DNA from: UBA4416 sp943362175
Lineage (GTDB): Bacteria > Bacteroidota > Bacteroidia > B-17B0 > Aurantibacillaceae
Assembly: GCA_943362175.1 (NCBI GenBank)
Contig: CALRIU020000003.1
Location: 297,514-361,513 of the forward strand
Length of the DNA stretch: 64,000 nucleotides
Direction: 5' to 3'
Positions 42,141 to 50,318 of the stretch are shown here, one piece after another. A model generated the notes under the pieces. It ran no database searches and was not told the DNA's origin. It saw nothing but the letters and a program-made list of their open reading frames with translations. The position numbers and the translations under genes are program-made. Numbering within the stretch: position 1 is the first letter of the stretch; each line of letters opens with the position of its first letter.

Positions 42141-44510
42141 ATGAAACCATTCTTACTGCTTTCTTTTTTGCTGATGGCGCTGCCCTCTTTTTCACAGGGC
42201 TCTACCATTAGCTTTTCCTTACAAGGCGGCCTGCCTGTTACAACGGATGCGCTGAATCATTTAAGCTTGCCCCTGAAGCTGCGATTTAGCAAGGATTTCA
42301 ACGGAAACCAGATCGTATTAAAAAACAAGGCTGACCAGCAGCTGATCAATCCCGGCCAAACCCTCGGAAGGGGCGAACTGGCCTTCCATGCCAACGATCC
42401 TTTCGAGTATGTGTTTGAAACGGATATGAAAACCAATCCCGGCGGTTACAATATTCCTTCCACAGAGATCCTGCTCAGCTTTGCGGGAAAAGACGTTGTG
42501 TTGAAGCTCGCGGATGGAGGCATTACAAATCATGGAGGAAATCCGGCAGGCAACACCGGTGGATCAACAGGAAATACTAACACGGATGAGGATTATGAAG
42601 CAGGCTATGTGTATTATGATGTGATGACCCTGCTTGACGGGAAAAGCGATGAGCGTTTAAAAATGAAGATCCTCTCGTCCTATGGCGTGAATGCAACAAC
42701 CGTAAAAGCCAATCCTTACCTCAATGAGGTATTCGGCAGTCTCTACGGAAGAGCTCTGCCCGAGGGAGGATTCACCGGCCTGATGGGTAGCATCGGGAAT
42801 ACTAACGTTACTTATTTTGCGGCGGGCATTGCCAGGTTCCTGGCCGAACGCACCAAAGATGAATTGAACGAGGCGTTCTTCAGTAAGATGCAGGAGCAGC
42901 TGAATGCCTATCCTGAATTAAAAACCCTGTTTCCTCAAACGAGCTCTTTCCTGAATGTGATCGACGGCTATGCGTATGCCTCGGTGATCCAGGTACTAAA
43001 AGAAGCCTTTGAAACCGACGTGCAGAATCTCCCTATGAATCTCTACCAGGTGAAAAGCCTGACGGAAGCCAACTGTGATGCCTCTGTTTTAAATAAAAAC
43101 AAGTTCAGCGACTGCCGGGATCGCCTGAAAAAGCTGCACACTTTTTTTGGCAGCCGCAACGGGCGCTGGATCGGGCTGGGCCTATTCACCGTGAAGGGGG
43201 CGGTGCAATCACCTAATCCTGCCGACCTGCTGAACTCCATTACCGGATCGGATGAGCTGACGGGCATCCAAACATTTTCAAAAGACAGCAGCTACTACGA
43301 CAATTACAATATCGCCTCCTCTATCGAATTGAGCAACCTGATCTCGCAAAGCCTCATCAGTAAAGACGATCAGCAGATCTGGATCACGCCCAAAGAGCTT
43401 GACGGGCTATTGAAAAGTCAGACAGCCATCAAAGCTTATTTAGGACTGCTGCTCGCCAAAGAACAAACAAAAAACGTGGTGATTGATTTTTATAAAGCCG
43501 ACCATAGCCTGATCACCTTCGGCACATTCCTCATCCAGCAGTATGATTCCTACAGCAGCCTCGAATCACAGATCAGCAGCCTCATCAAAAATGCGCATAC
43601 GGCATTTAACTCTGCCGACCATGCAGTAAAGGTTATGATGGCTGCAACAGACAAAGCGGTGGAAGCAAGCCCGCAGGCCCTTTACAATTACTACAAAACG
43701 GTGACTGCCACTCTGAGGCCGATCGCGCACAGCGTTCTCCTCGCAACGGTTACCGGCAAGCAGGACATTGGCGCCGGGTATGACCTGATCGAAAAGTACC
43801 TGAATCCTTCCGTCGATATTGCCTATCACCTGGCCACTAAAAAATATTCGGCAGCCATTTACGATGCCACCATCCTGTTGAGCTACCTGAAACCGGCAAG
43901 CAGTCAGCAAACACAAGTAACAAGCGCCTTTACCAAATACGGCATCCTGATCTCCACGGTAGCCAATGCGCAATCTTCCGATGAAGTGAAACAGGCCCTG
44001 GAGGCATCGGTACTACCGGTGGGCAGCTACTCCATCAAGCGCAGAACCAGCTGGAGCATGAGCATCAACTCTTATGTAGGTGCTTTCTGGAATTACACAG
44101 GCAGCGCGAACTCCATGCAGCCATACGGCTTGTCGGCACCCATCGGCTTTAATCTCTCCAAAGGCTTTTCAAAAAGCGGGAATGCCGGTGGGCTCAGCGT
44201 GAATCTGCAAATCCTCGATGTGGGCGCTTTGGTCAACTATTATTTACTCAAAGGCGATACGGCCTCGTTGCCTAACGACTTTAATGTGAAGCTCTCCAAT
44301 ATTTTTGCTCCCGGATTCAATGTATGCTACAACATTCCGAAGACACCGCTGTCTCTGGCCTGGGGCGGGCAGTACATCCCTACCCTTTACAAATACGAAC
44401 AGATCAGCGGTAAGAACCAGCTCGTGTCCACAAACGCCTTTCGCATGCAGGTGTCTCTCTTAGTGGACATTCCGCTGTATAACCTGAGGGTTTGGGATTT
44501 TAAGAAGTAA
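42141..44510 (+). CDS. Secreted protein of unknown function, partner of the protease
   Basis: 789 aa from ATG 42141, with signal peptide MKPFLLLSFLLMALPSFSQG. Residues 20-140 are beta-rich; a Gly/Asn/Thr linker (GGNPAGNTGGSTGNTNTDED) follows; residues 160-630 are mainly helical (EQLNAYPELKTLFPQ ...); the last 140 (WSMSINSYVGAFWNYTGSAN ... VSLLVDIPLYNLRVWDFKK) alternate like outer-membrane beta strands. No family recognised. It starts 1 bp after the protease stop, so expression is coupled and it may be its substrate, inhibitor or surface partner. It ends in the terminator at 44531-44565. Confidence 0.8.
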   Translation: MKPFLLLSFLLMALPSFSQGSTISFSLQGGLPVTTDALNHLSLPLKLRFSKDFNGNQIVLKNKADQQLINPGQTLGRGELAFHANDPFEYVFETDMKTNPGGYNIPSTEILLSFAGKDVVLKLADGGITNHGGNPAGNTGGSTGNTNTDEDYEAGYVYYDVMTLLDGKSDERLKMKILSSYGVNATTVKANPYLNEVFGSLYGRALPEGGFTGLMGSIGNTNVTYFAAGIARFLAERTKDELNEAFFSKMQEQLNAYPELKTLFPQTSSFLNVIDGYAYASVIQVLKEAFETDVQNLPMNLYQVKSLTEANCDASVLNKNKFSDCRDRLKKLHTFFGSRNGRWIGLGLFTVKGAVQSPNPADLLNSITGSDELTGIQTFSKDSSYYDNYNIASSIELSNLISQSLISKDDQQIWITPKELDGLLKSQTAIKAYLGLLLAKEQTKNVVIDFYKADHSLITFGTFLIQQYDSYSSLESQISSLIKNAHTAFNSADHAVKVMMAATDKAVEASPQALYNYYKTVTATLRPIAHSVLLATVTGKQDIGAGYDLIEKYLNPSVDIAYHLATKKYSAAIYDATILLSYLKPASSQQTQVTSAFTKYGILISTVANAQSSDEVKQALEASVLPVGSYSIKRRTSWSMSINSYVGAFWNYTGSANSMQPYGLSAPIGFNLSKGFSKSGNAGGLSVNLQILDVGALVNYYLLKGDTASLPNDFNVKLSNIFAPGFNVCYNIPKTPLSLAWGGQYIPTLYKYEQISGKNQLVSTNAFRMQVSLLVDIPLYNLRVWDFKK

Positions 44511-44530
44511 AGTGTAATGAACTCTAAAAC

Positions 44531-44565
44531 AAAAATCCTCCCGTGTACTATTCGGGAGGATTTTT
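44531..44565. terminator. Bidirectional terminator
   Basis: 13-bp stem AAAAATCCTCCCG / CGGGAGGATTTTT with a 9-base loop, flanked by A and T runs on either side; serves the rightward 42141-44510 gene and, in the other direction, the leftward RNA-repair operon. Confidence 0.88.
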
Positions 44566-44665
44566 ATGGATGCATGAATTTTCATTAAAAGATGCCGACA
44601 CAAGTTCAGCATAACGACACAGTGAGCCGTAGTGCAACTTCCGCAAATTGCATAAGAATCCATCC

Positions 44666-45766
44666 TTACACGATGTATTCCACCTCATGTGCTTCCCAGG
44701 CCTTGGGCACTTCCAGCTTGTCGATCATACGCTCCAGGGCCATCGGCGGGATCGCAAAGTCGCGGTTACGGTTCTGCGCCAGGATGGTCTTGTAGGGCAC
44801 CTCCAGGTACACGATCCTGATCTTCGGATCATATACGGCAAACAGGTCGATCAGCTGCTCGCGCATCTGCGCCGTGATGTTCGTGGCATTCCACACAAAG
44901 GCCGTTCCTGTGCGCAGGTACTCTTTTGCCTGCTCCTTCGCCTCCTGGATGATGCGGCCATTCCCTTTGGAATCGCCATGCCTGATCTTCAGCTTTCTCC
45001 TCAGGTCGTCGAGGGAAATGACCGGCAGATCCGGAAGGTGCCTGCGGATGTAATGGTCCTTGCCGCTGCCGGCAACACCCGACAGGATAATGGCTTCCGG
45101 GCCTGTGGTATCGTAAGGCACGTAATCCGGGCTTTGCTCTTCCTTCCGGAAAAATAAAAAGCGCGACAGGTTACCGGGAAATTCCTTTGACTTCCCCCAA
45201 CATTCCTGCTCAAGACAAAGCTCTTTGAACAGCTCTATCTTATACAACAGCTCTTGCTTGTCGGAACAGATCCTGCCCAAGACATCCGCCTTTGCCAGCA
45301 TCGCCAACAATTCCGTGTTCACTTCCAGGCTCGCTTTCAGCAGGGCTTTCACAGGATCCGGTTTTTCAAATACCCACAAGGGCAGGCCGTGATAACGCAC
45401 AAGCCCGACAATCTCCTCGCGGATAGCAAAGGGCACCGCAAAATCGCGGTACAGGATCTGCCGTGTGGTAAGCGCGCCTTTCTTCGCATGACCGGGCGAA
45501 ACGACATGCCCTTCTTCGTCCACAAAAGTCGTCGAGCGCTTTTCAACATCATGCATCAGTGCCGCCGTCCACAGGATCTCCTGCTCCTGCGCAGGCAATA
45601 CACGGTACTCAGGCAATTGTTCCAATGCCTGCAACACCATCTGCGTATGCACAGCCACATCACCCTCCGCGTGATGGACAGGGCTTTGCGGCACGCCATG
45701 CATATCGGCTACCCACGGAAATTTCCGCAGGTCGCTCCATTGCTTATGTTCGGTTAAAGTCCACAT
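44666..45766 (-). CDS. HD-Pnk: HD phosphoesterase plus polynucleotide kinase
   Basis: 366 aa from ATG 45766. Residues 1-180 are an HD phosphohydrolase (HHAEGDVAVHTQMVLQAL, TAALMHDVEKR, YHGLPLW), and from about 225 a P-loop kinase (AIILSGVAGSGKDHYIRRHL, then VISLDDLRR and NATNIT). This is the layout of HD-Pnk described in Runella slithyformis: an HD 2',3'-phosphoesterase and 5'-OH polynucleotide kinase that heal RNA ends. It overlaps the RNA ligase gene by 23 bp, so the two make a heal-and-seal pair. The TTG start at 45775 is less likely. Confidence 0.9.
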   Translation of the reverse strand: MWTLTEHKQWSDLRKFPWVADMHGVPQSPVHHAEGDVAVHTQMVLQALEQLPEYRVLPAQEQEILWTAALMHDVEKRSTTFVDEEGHVVSPGHAKKGALTTRQILYRDFAVPFAIREEIVGLVRYHGLPLWVFEKPDPVKALLKASLEVNTELLAMLAKADVLGRICSDKQELLYKIELFKELCLEQECWGKSKEFPGNLSRFLFFRKEEQSPDYVPYDTTGPEAIILSGVAGSGKDHYIRRHLPDLPVISLDDLRRKLKIRHGDSKGNGRIIQEAKEQAKEYLRTGTAFVWNATNITAQMREQLIDLFAVYDPKIRIVYLEVPYKTILAQNRNRDFAIPPMALERMIDKLEVPKAWEAHEVEYIV

Positions 45767-46454
45767 GATCTTCAAATTTTAAGGGCGCACGCTTCCAGTT
45801 CCTCGTCCAGTGTTCATCGGTTTTGACATGCCCTTTGCGGACATACTTAAACACGTGGTTTTGAAATCCGGCAACGCTGTAGCCGTTTTTATTACGCGTC
45901 ACGATCCCTTCCATGGTGCATGGCTTTCCGCTTCGCGGATCCACGGAACCGAATGTTCCGGGCTGCTTCACCAGCCCGAGGACCGTATGCTCATACGCTG
46001 CTTTGTCGGATAAGTCGTGGCATTCCGCCAGCACAGGCACAGTCGGCAGATCGAAAGCCGCCGCCACAAACGCCGTTTCTTCCCAGGAAAGCCACACATC
46101 GTGCTCGCGTACTCCAAACACAAAGTAATGGCTTTCAATGGCCGGATATTGTATGGAATGGATCGCATACAGGTTCTCACCGAAGATCTCGTAATCGCCG
46201 AGGTCTCTTTTAATGAGCTGCCACTTCTCGCGCAGAAAGGCCGTCCAGGGCGACACCGTTGGCGCTGCGTGCGACCTGGCAAAAACGCCGTATTGACTTA
46301 AGCAGTTATTTTCACCATCCAGCTTTTCGGTATGGATCACGGTTTCCAGGCGCGACACGTCGTCCCAGTAGTCCTTGTTGATCCTATCGTCGCTTGTCGT
46401 TCCGGGAGAAAACGGATAGTGATAGGTTCTCCCGTATTTTCTTGATACAGACAT
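45744..46454 (-). CDS. RNA ligase (nucleotidyltransferase superfamily)
   Basis: 236 aa. Motif I is TEKLDGEN with the Lys that is adenylated; motif III EIFGENLYA, motif IV MEGIVTRN and motif V FKYVRKGH are all present, as in RNA ligases of the Rnl family. It seals 5'-phosphate/3'-OH ends produced by an end-healing enzyme. The overlapping downstream gene encodes HD-Pnk, so the pair could repair RNA broken by ribotoxins or stress nucleases. Specific Rnl subgroup not determined; no archease or RtcB is adjacent. Confidence 0.9.
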   Translation of the reverse strand: MSVSRKYGRTYHYPFSPGTTSDDRINKDYWDDVSRLETVIHTEKLDGENNCLSQYGVFARSHAAPTVSPWTAFLREKWQLIKRDLGDYEIFGENLYAIHSIQYPAIESHYFVFGVREHDVWLSWEETAFVAAAFDLPTVPVLAECHDLSDKAAYEHTVLGLVKQPGTFGSVDPRSGKPCTMEGIVTRNKNGYSVAGFQNHVFKYVRKGHVKTDEHWTRNWKRAPLKFEDHVDFNRT

Positions 46455-46727
46455 GTTATTTTTTTTTGAGATGAAACAATACGAAGCAGGGCCAATATAT
46501 TGGCGGCTTCAATTCCTTATCTGAAAAAAATTACACGGTTTCCTGTCATCTAAATGGTTCTACTCAAAATCACCGGTCTCCGGCTTTTGAATCTGACGAC
46601 AAATATAAAACTATTTTTTTGATTGGAATACGGTTCCGGAGAGCTGCGGATTCCGATGAACGCGGAGCTCCGGCAACCGGCATTTTTTTACCTGAGCACA
46701 GGTATAAAATGAGCGCTGCCTTTGCTG

Positions 46728-46735
46728 TAATTTTG
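46728..46735 (+). promoter_or_regulatory. TAATTTTG box upstream of the lipoprotein gene
   Basis: Good match to the -7 element 16 bp before ATG 46752; the -33 region is not recognisable. The surrounding 297-bp gap between the ligase and lipoprotein genes shows nothing else. Confidence 0.5.
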
Positions 46736-46751
46736 CTTCAAAAAATCAAAC

Positions 46752-47222
46752 ATGATGATTCGCTCTTTTATAAGCACACACACCTCAGGAATAAAGGCAA
46801 AATTCCTGATCTCCTGCCTGTTTTTAGCCCTGATCAGCACGGCTTTAGTCTCCTGCAAAAAAAAGACATCAGGGGAGCCTGAGCCGGCCCCGGTAACCCA
46901 GCCACCTGCCAGCACCAGGAATGTGAGGTACGAAATCACCGGAAACTATACGGCGCCGCTCTTTGTAGTGTACAACGATAATGTATCAGGCAATACCACA
47001 CTAACGGTCACCGCCCTGCCCTGGCGAAAAGACATGAGCTATCCGGCCAATGTACAGGGCATCGGCATCGCTTCCAACAGCCCGACCGGTAGTCCCGCTG
47101 CTGCAGGCCAATCGGCAAGCCTGAAGATTTACGTATCCAATACGGTGGTCAAATCTTCTTCTGCGGTGGCAGACGTCAACGGCGCCATCAATCTGCCTCC
47201 TATTTCTTATGTATTTCCGTAG
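46752..47222 (+). CDS. Small secreted lipoprotein of unknown function
   Basis: 156 aa. FLISCLFLALISTALVSCKK ends in the lipobox LVSC, so the mature N-terminus is a lipidated Cys followed by Lys and a Pro-rich spacer (EPEPAPVTQPPAS). The rest (VRYEITGNYTAPLFVVYNDN ...) is a small beta-sandwich-like domain. Family not recognised. It lies between the RNA-repair genes and the kinase, transcribed to the right. Confidence 0.75.
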   Translation: MMIRSFISTHTSGIKAKFLISCLFLALISTALVSCKKKTSGEPEPAPVTQPPASTRNVRYEITGNYTAPLFVVYNDNVSGNTTLTVTALPWRKDMSYPANVQGIGIASNSPTGSPAAAGQSASLKIYVSNTVVKSSSAVADVNGAINLPPISYVFP

Positions 47223-47335
47223 CTGCACTCCTTTACCTGATTTCAGGTATTCCCCTTTTTTTCAATGGAAAATGAATTAATTTAACGACATTTGCCCAAG
47301 CATTCCCGCACGTTGTTACTGACATTAAATTTTTC

Positions 47336-49339
47336 ATGATCAAGGCATTTGTTCTGCTTTACTTCCTGTGTATTTCTGTAACGGCCCTGCCGCAGCGCGT
47401 GTATTTGCTTGGCGATGACACGCACTTTACCGATAGCCTGAAGATGCTGGTTGCCACGACGCCTTCCGATAGTGAACGGTGTATCGTGAGCTACCGCCTG
47501 GCCGACTTGCTGAGAAGAAACGGCAAAGCTCAGGAAGCGAAAGCATACTTCACGCGGGCCAACCAACTGGCCCTTAAATCTCCCTACCTCAGGGATGTCT
47601 CCGTTTTTTTCAACGCTCCGTCTTACATCAAAGCGGGAGATTACACCGCATACGAAAAGCAGCTATACCTTGCTCAAAGTAAGCTCAAAAAATACCGCAC
47701 CAAACATGCGTATCAGCTACAGGCGTTTATCCTGCAAAACCTTTCTGTTCTGAAGCAGATCAACAACAACGAGAAGGAAGCCATACGCATCATTGTAAGC
47801 CAGGCCATCCCGGTTGCCAAGCAGGCGGGCAACAACGAGGTGCTAAGCAGCCTGTACAGGTCGCTTGGCATTATTTTCATGAACTATCCCGACCGTCAAA
47901 AGGCGGACATGTACCTGAACCTAAGCATCGACTGCCTGGAGAATGCGGATAACCGCTCACCTACCCTGCTGGAATCGAAAGTAGAAGCTTATGCTACCCG
48001 CGCCGAAAACCTGGTGCAGATGGGAAGCTTGTATGCCGCGAAACGTGAACTGGATAAGGCTTTTCTGATCCTGAAAGACTACCCGGCCTCTAACCTTAAC
48101 AACCTGTATTACTGTTCGGAAGGCCTCTACTATTATAAAGCCGGAAAACTGAAAAGTGCTTACGCCAGCTATGACAAAGGCATCGAAAGTGCCGCGCGGC
48201 ACATGGATCCGTATGCCATGAACCGCCTGAAGTATATGAAGTACGAAGCCTTATGCAGTGAGAAAAAGTACCAGGAGGCCCAACAGTTGCTGCTGGAACT
48301 GATCGACTCTCCTTCCGCATTTGTGATCGACAAAAAAAACTGGTACAAGGAACTGGCGGAAACTTCTGAGCTGCTGGATGATATCAGGAATGCCAATCAC
48401 TATTATAAGCTATACATCAGCCTCAACGACAGCCTGCACGATAGTGCTTTGCAGAAAGAGATCGGCCAGTTGGAGGCGCGCTTCCACAAGGCAGAGAATG
48501 AAAACACGATCAAACAACTTGAAGTGCAAAAGGAACGCATGCGCCTGATCGCGGAAAACAATAAATTGTATTATGGCATTTTCGGACTGGCATGCCTCAT
48601 CCTCTTGGTTGTGCTGGTTCTTTTCTGGATCAGGGCCAACAGCCTGAAAAAACTGGCGCAGGAAAAAGCGAAGAATTATCAGCAGAGTCTTTTATCGCTC
48701 GGAAACCAGAAAGAAATGGAGGTTTTGCAGGCGAGTATCGTCGGTGAGGAAATCGAACGCAAGCGCATTGCCCGCGACCTCCACGACGGCATCGGAAGTT
48801 TATTATCCTCCCTGAAAATGAAGCTGATCAAAAACCCGAACAGCCTGAATGCGCTGAACGAACAGGAATCACAGCAGGTAGCAATACTGTTAAACCGTTC
48901 GATCTCCGAGTTGAGGCAGATTTCCTACAACCTCGTACCGGAAACCCTGCTGAAGCTCGGACTGGAAAAAGCATTGCAGGACCTGTGCCTGTTGCTACAG
49001 ACAGAAAGTGTTCCCATTATCTTTCATGCACAGGGCATCAGGCCTGATATTCCGGAGAGCACCCAGATCGTGATCTACAGGATTGTCCAGGAGCTCATCA
49101 ATAATGCCCTGAAACATGCGCAGTGTACGGAAATCATTACCGATTGCAGTCAGAGCGAACATCTTTTTTTCATTACCGTAGAGGACAATGGCAAAGGCTT
49201 CGATACTTCCGGTCTGAAAGACCTACAGGGGTCGGGCCTGCAGAATCTCAGAAACAGGGTCGGGCTTCTGAAAGGCAAATTCCAGATCGATTCCTCCCCG
49301 GGAAAAGGCACTGCATGCAATATAGAATTGAATTTATGA
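47336..49339 (+). CDS. Sensor histidine kinase with TPR region (HisKA_3)
   Basis: 667 aa. Signal peptide MIKAFVLLYFLCISVTALPQ, then about 300 residues of tetratricopeptide-like helices (EAIRIIVSQAIPVAKQAGNN), a membrane helix at 419-441 (YYGIFGLACLILLVVLVLFW), a coiled coil, and the HisKA_3 phosphoacceptor RKRIARDLHDGIGSLLSSLK with the autophosphorylated His. HATPase: VQELINNALKHAQCTEI and EDNGKGFDTSGLKDLQGSGL. The protein senses a periplasmic or envelope signal via TPRs. Its stop overlaps the response-regulator start (ATGA), so they are a true pair. Confidence 0.93.
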   Translation: MIKAFVLLYFLCISVTALPQRVYLLGDDTHFTDSLKMLVATTPSDSERCIVSYRLADLLRRNGKAQEAKAYFTRANQLALKSPYLRDVSVFFNAPSYIKAGDYTAYEKQLYLAQSKLKKYRTKHAYQLQAFILQNLSVLKQINNNEKEAIRIIVSQAIPVAKQAGNNEVLSSLYRSLGIIFMNYPDRQKADMYLNLSIDCLENADNRSPTLLESKVEAYATRAENLVQMGSLYAAKRELDKAFLILKDYPASNLNNLYYCSEGLYYYKAGKLKSAYASYDKGIESAARHMDPYAMNRLKYMKYEALCSEKKYQEAQQLLLELIDSPSAFVIDKKNWYKELAETSELLDDIRNANHYYKLYISLNDSLHDSALQKEIGQLEARFHKAENENTIKQLEVQKERMRLIAENNKLYYGIFGLACLILLVVLVLFWIRANSLKKLAQEKAKNYQQSLLSLGNQKEMEVLQASIVGEEIERKRIARDLHDGIGSLLSSLKMKLIKNPNSLNALNEQESQQVAILLNRSISELRQISYNLVPETLLKLGLEKALQDLCLLLQTESVPIIFHAQGIRPDIPESTQIVIYRIVQELINNALKHAQCTEIITDCSQSEHLFFITVEDNGKGFDTSGLKDLQGSGLQNLRNRVGLLKGKFQIDSSPGKGTACNIELNL

Positions 49340-49968
49340 GCAAACGATATCATTTAACGATTGTAGACGATCACCCGATCGTGATTGAAGGATTAAGCAC
49401 GATGCTTTCAGAACTTGAGCACATCCACATCCTCTCTTGCTTCAAGAATGGCGCGGATCTTCTGGCTTACCAGGATCTGAACAGGATCGACATTTTACTG
49501 ATGGATGTCTTCCTTCCGGATGTCAATGGCATCGACCTTTGTGCCAGGATCAAAAAGCTGTATCCGAAAATAATCATCCTCGCTATGAGCAGCCAGTCGG
49601 AAAGAAGCATTGTGCTACAACTCATCAAAAACGGCGGCAGCGGTTACCTCCTGAAAAGCGCCTCGAAAGACGAATTCAAAGCCTGCATCAATGAGGCGCT
49701 TGAAGGGAAACTGGCCTTTAGCGAAGAGGTGAGGGAGATCGTGAATAAAACCGATGTATCGGACCTCAGAATGGTGCCCAGGCTGACACGAAGAGAAAAG
49801 GAAATTGTTCAACTGCTGATCCAGGGAAAATCCACCCAGGAAATTTCCGAAACGCTTTTTCTCAGCTTCCTCACGGTACAAACACACCGGAGAAACCTCC
49901 TGAATAAATACCAGGTAAAGAACCTCGTGGAACTGATCAATATGGTGAACAGCCATAATTTACTGTAG
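49336..49968 (+). CDS. NarL/LuxR-type response regulator
   Basis: 210 aa from ATG 49336 (overlaps the kinase stop, TGA inside ATGA). Receiver: LTIVDDHPIVIEGL with acidic pocket and phosphorylated Asp in DILLMDVFLPDVNGIDL; Lys in YLLKSASKDE. Output: RLTRREKEIVQLLIQGKSTQ with LuxR-type HTH. It is the partner of the upstream kinase and is followed by the giant adhesin gene, which could be a target. A longer frame upstream lies within the kinase gene and is rejected. Confidence 0.94.
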   Translation: MSKRYHLTIVDDHPIVIEGLSTMLSELEHIHILSCFKNGADLLAYQDLNRIDILLMDVFLPDVNGIDLCARIKKLYPKIIILAMSSQSERSIVLQLIKNGGSGYLLKSASKDEFKACINEALEGKLAFSEEVREIVNKTDVSDLRMVPRLTRREKEIVQLLIQGKSTQEISETLFLSFLTVQTHRRNLLNKYQVKNLVELINMVNSHNLL

Positions 49969-50318
49969 CAAACTACCACGCAACATGAAACGCATGCAGG
50001 CATAGCGCCTGTGAATCCACGCGCTTGCTGCCATCTGCCAGAACGACCCGGTCGCCTGTTAAAAAAAGGGCTACCCCCATTTCCTGACCTGCTACAAAAT
50101 CATGTCGTTTTTTCACGGCACGTAATTTTACGCAGTCCTGTTACTGGCCTGGCAAAAACAGCACCTTCTCAATCCCGCTACAGGCAAGGGTAATCCCTAA
50201 GATCAGGTACAAAAAATCACTTTTTTTGAAGTATATGATCCTGGTTTTAGCGGGCCTAACTTTACTTTCATGTGAAGCCGAGAGTTTCCTATCCACGAAT
50301 AAGCTAAAAAAACACAAC
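49969..50318. other. 350-bp intergenic region before the first adhesin
   Basis: No gene or RNA recognised. CGTAATTTTACG (50131-50142) is a short palindrome. TAACTTTA near 50266 is a possible -7 box with no clear -33. The in-frame stretch 50226-50318 would encode a lipoprotein-like leader but is probably untranslated. Confidence 0.4.

Noticed and set aside
49123..49335. N-terminal extension of the response regulator
   Set aside because: Lies within the kinase's ATPase domain in another frame; ATG 49336 gives the normal receiver start.
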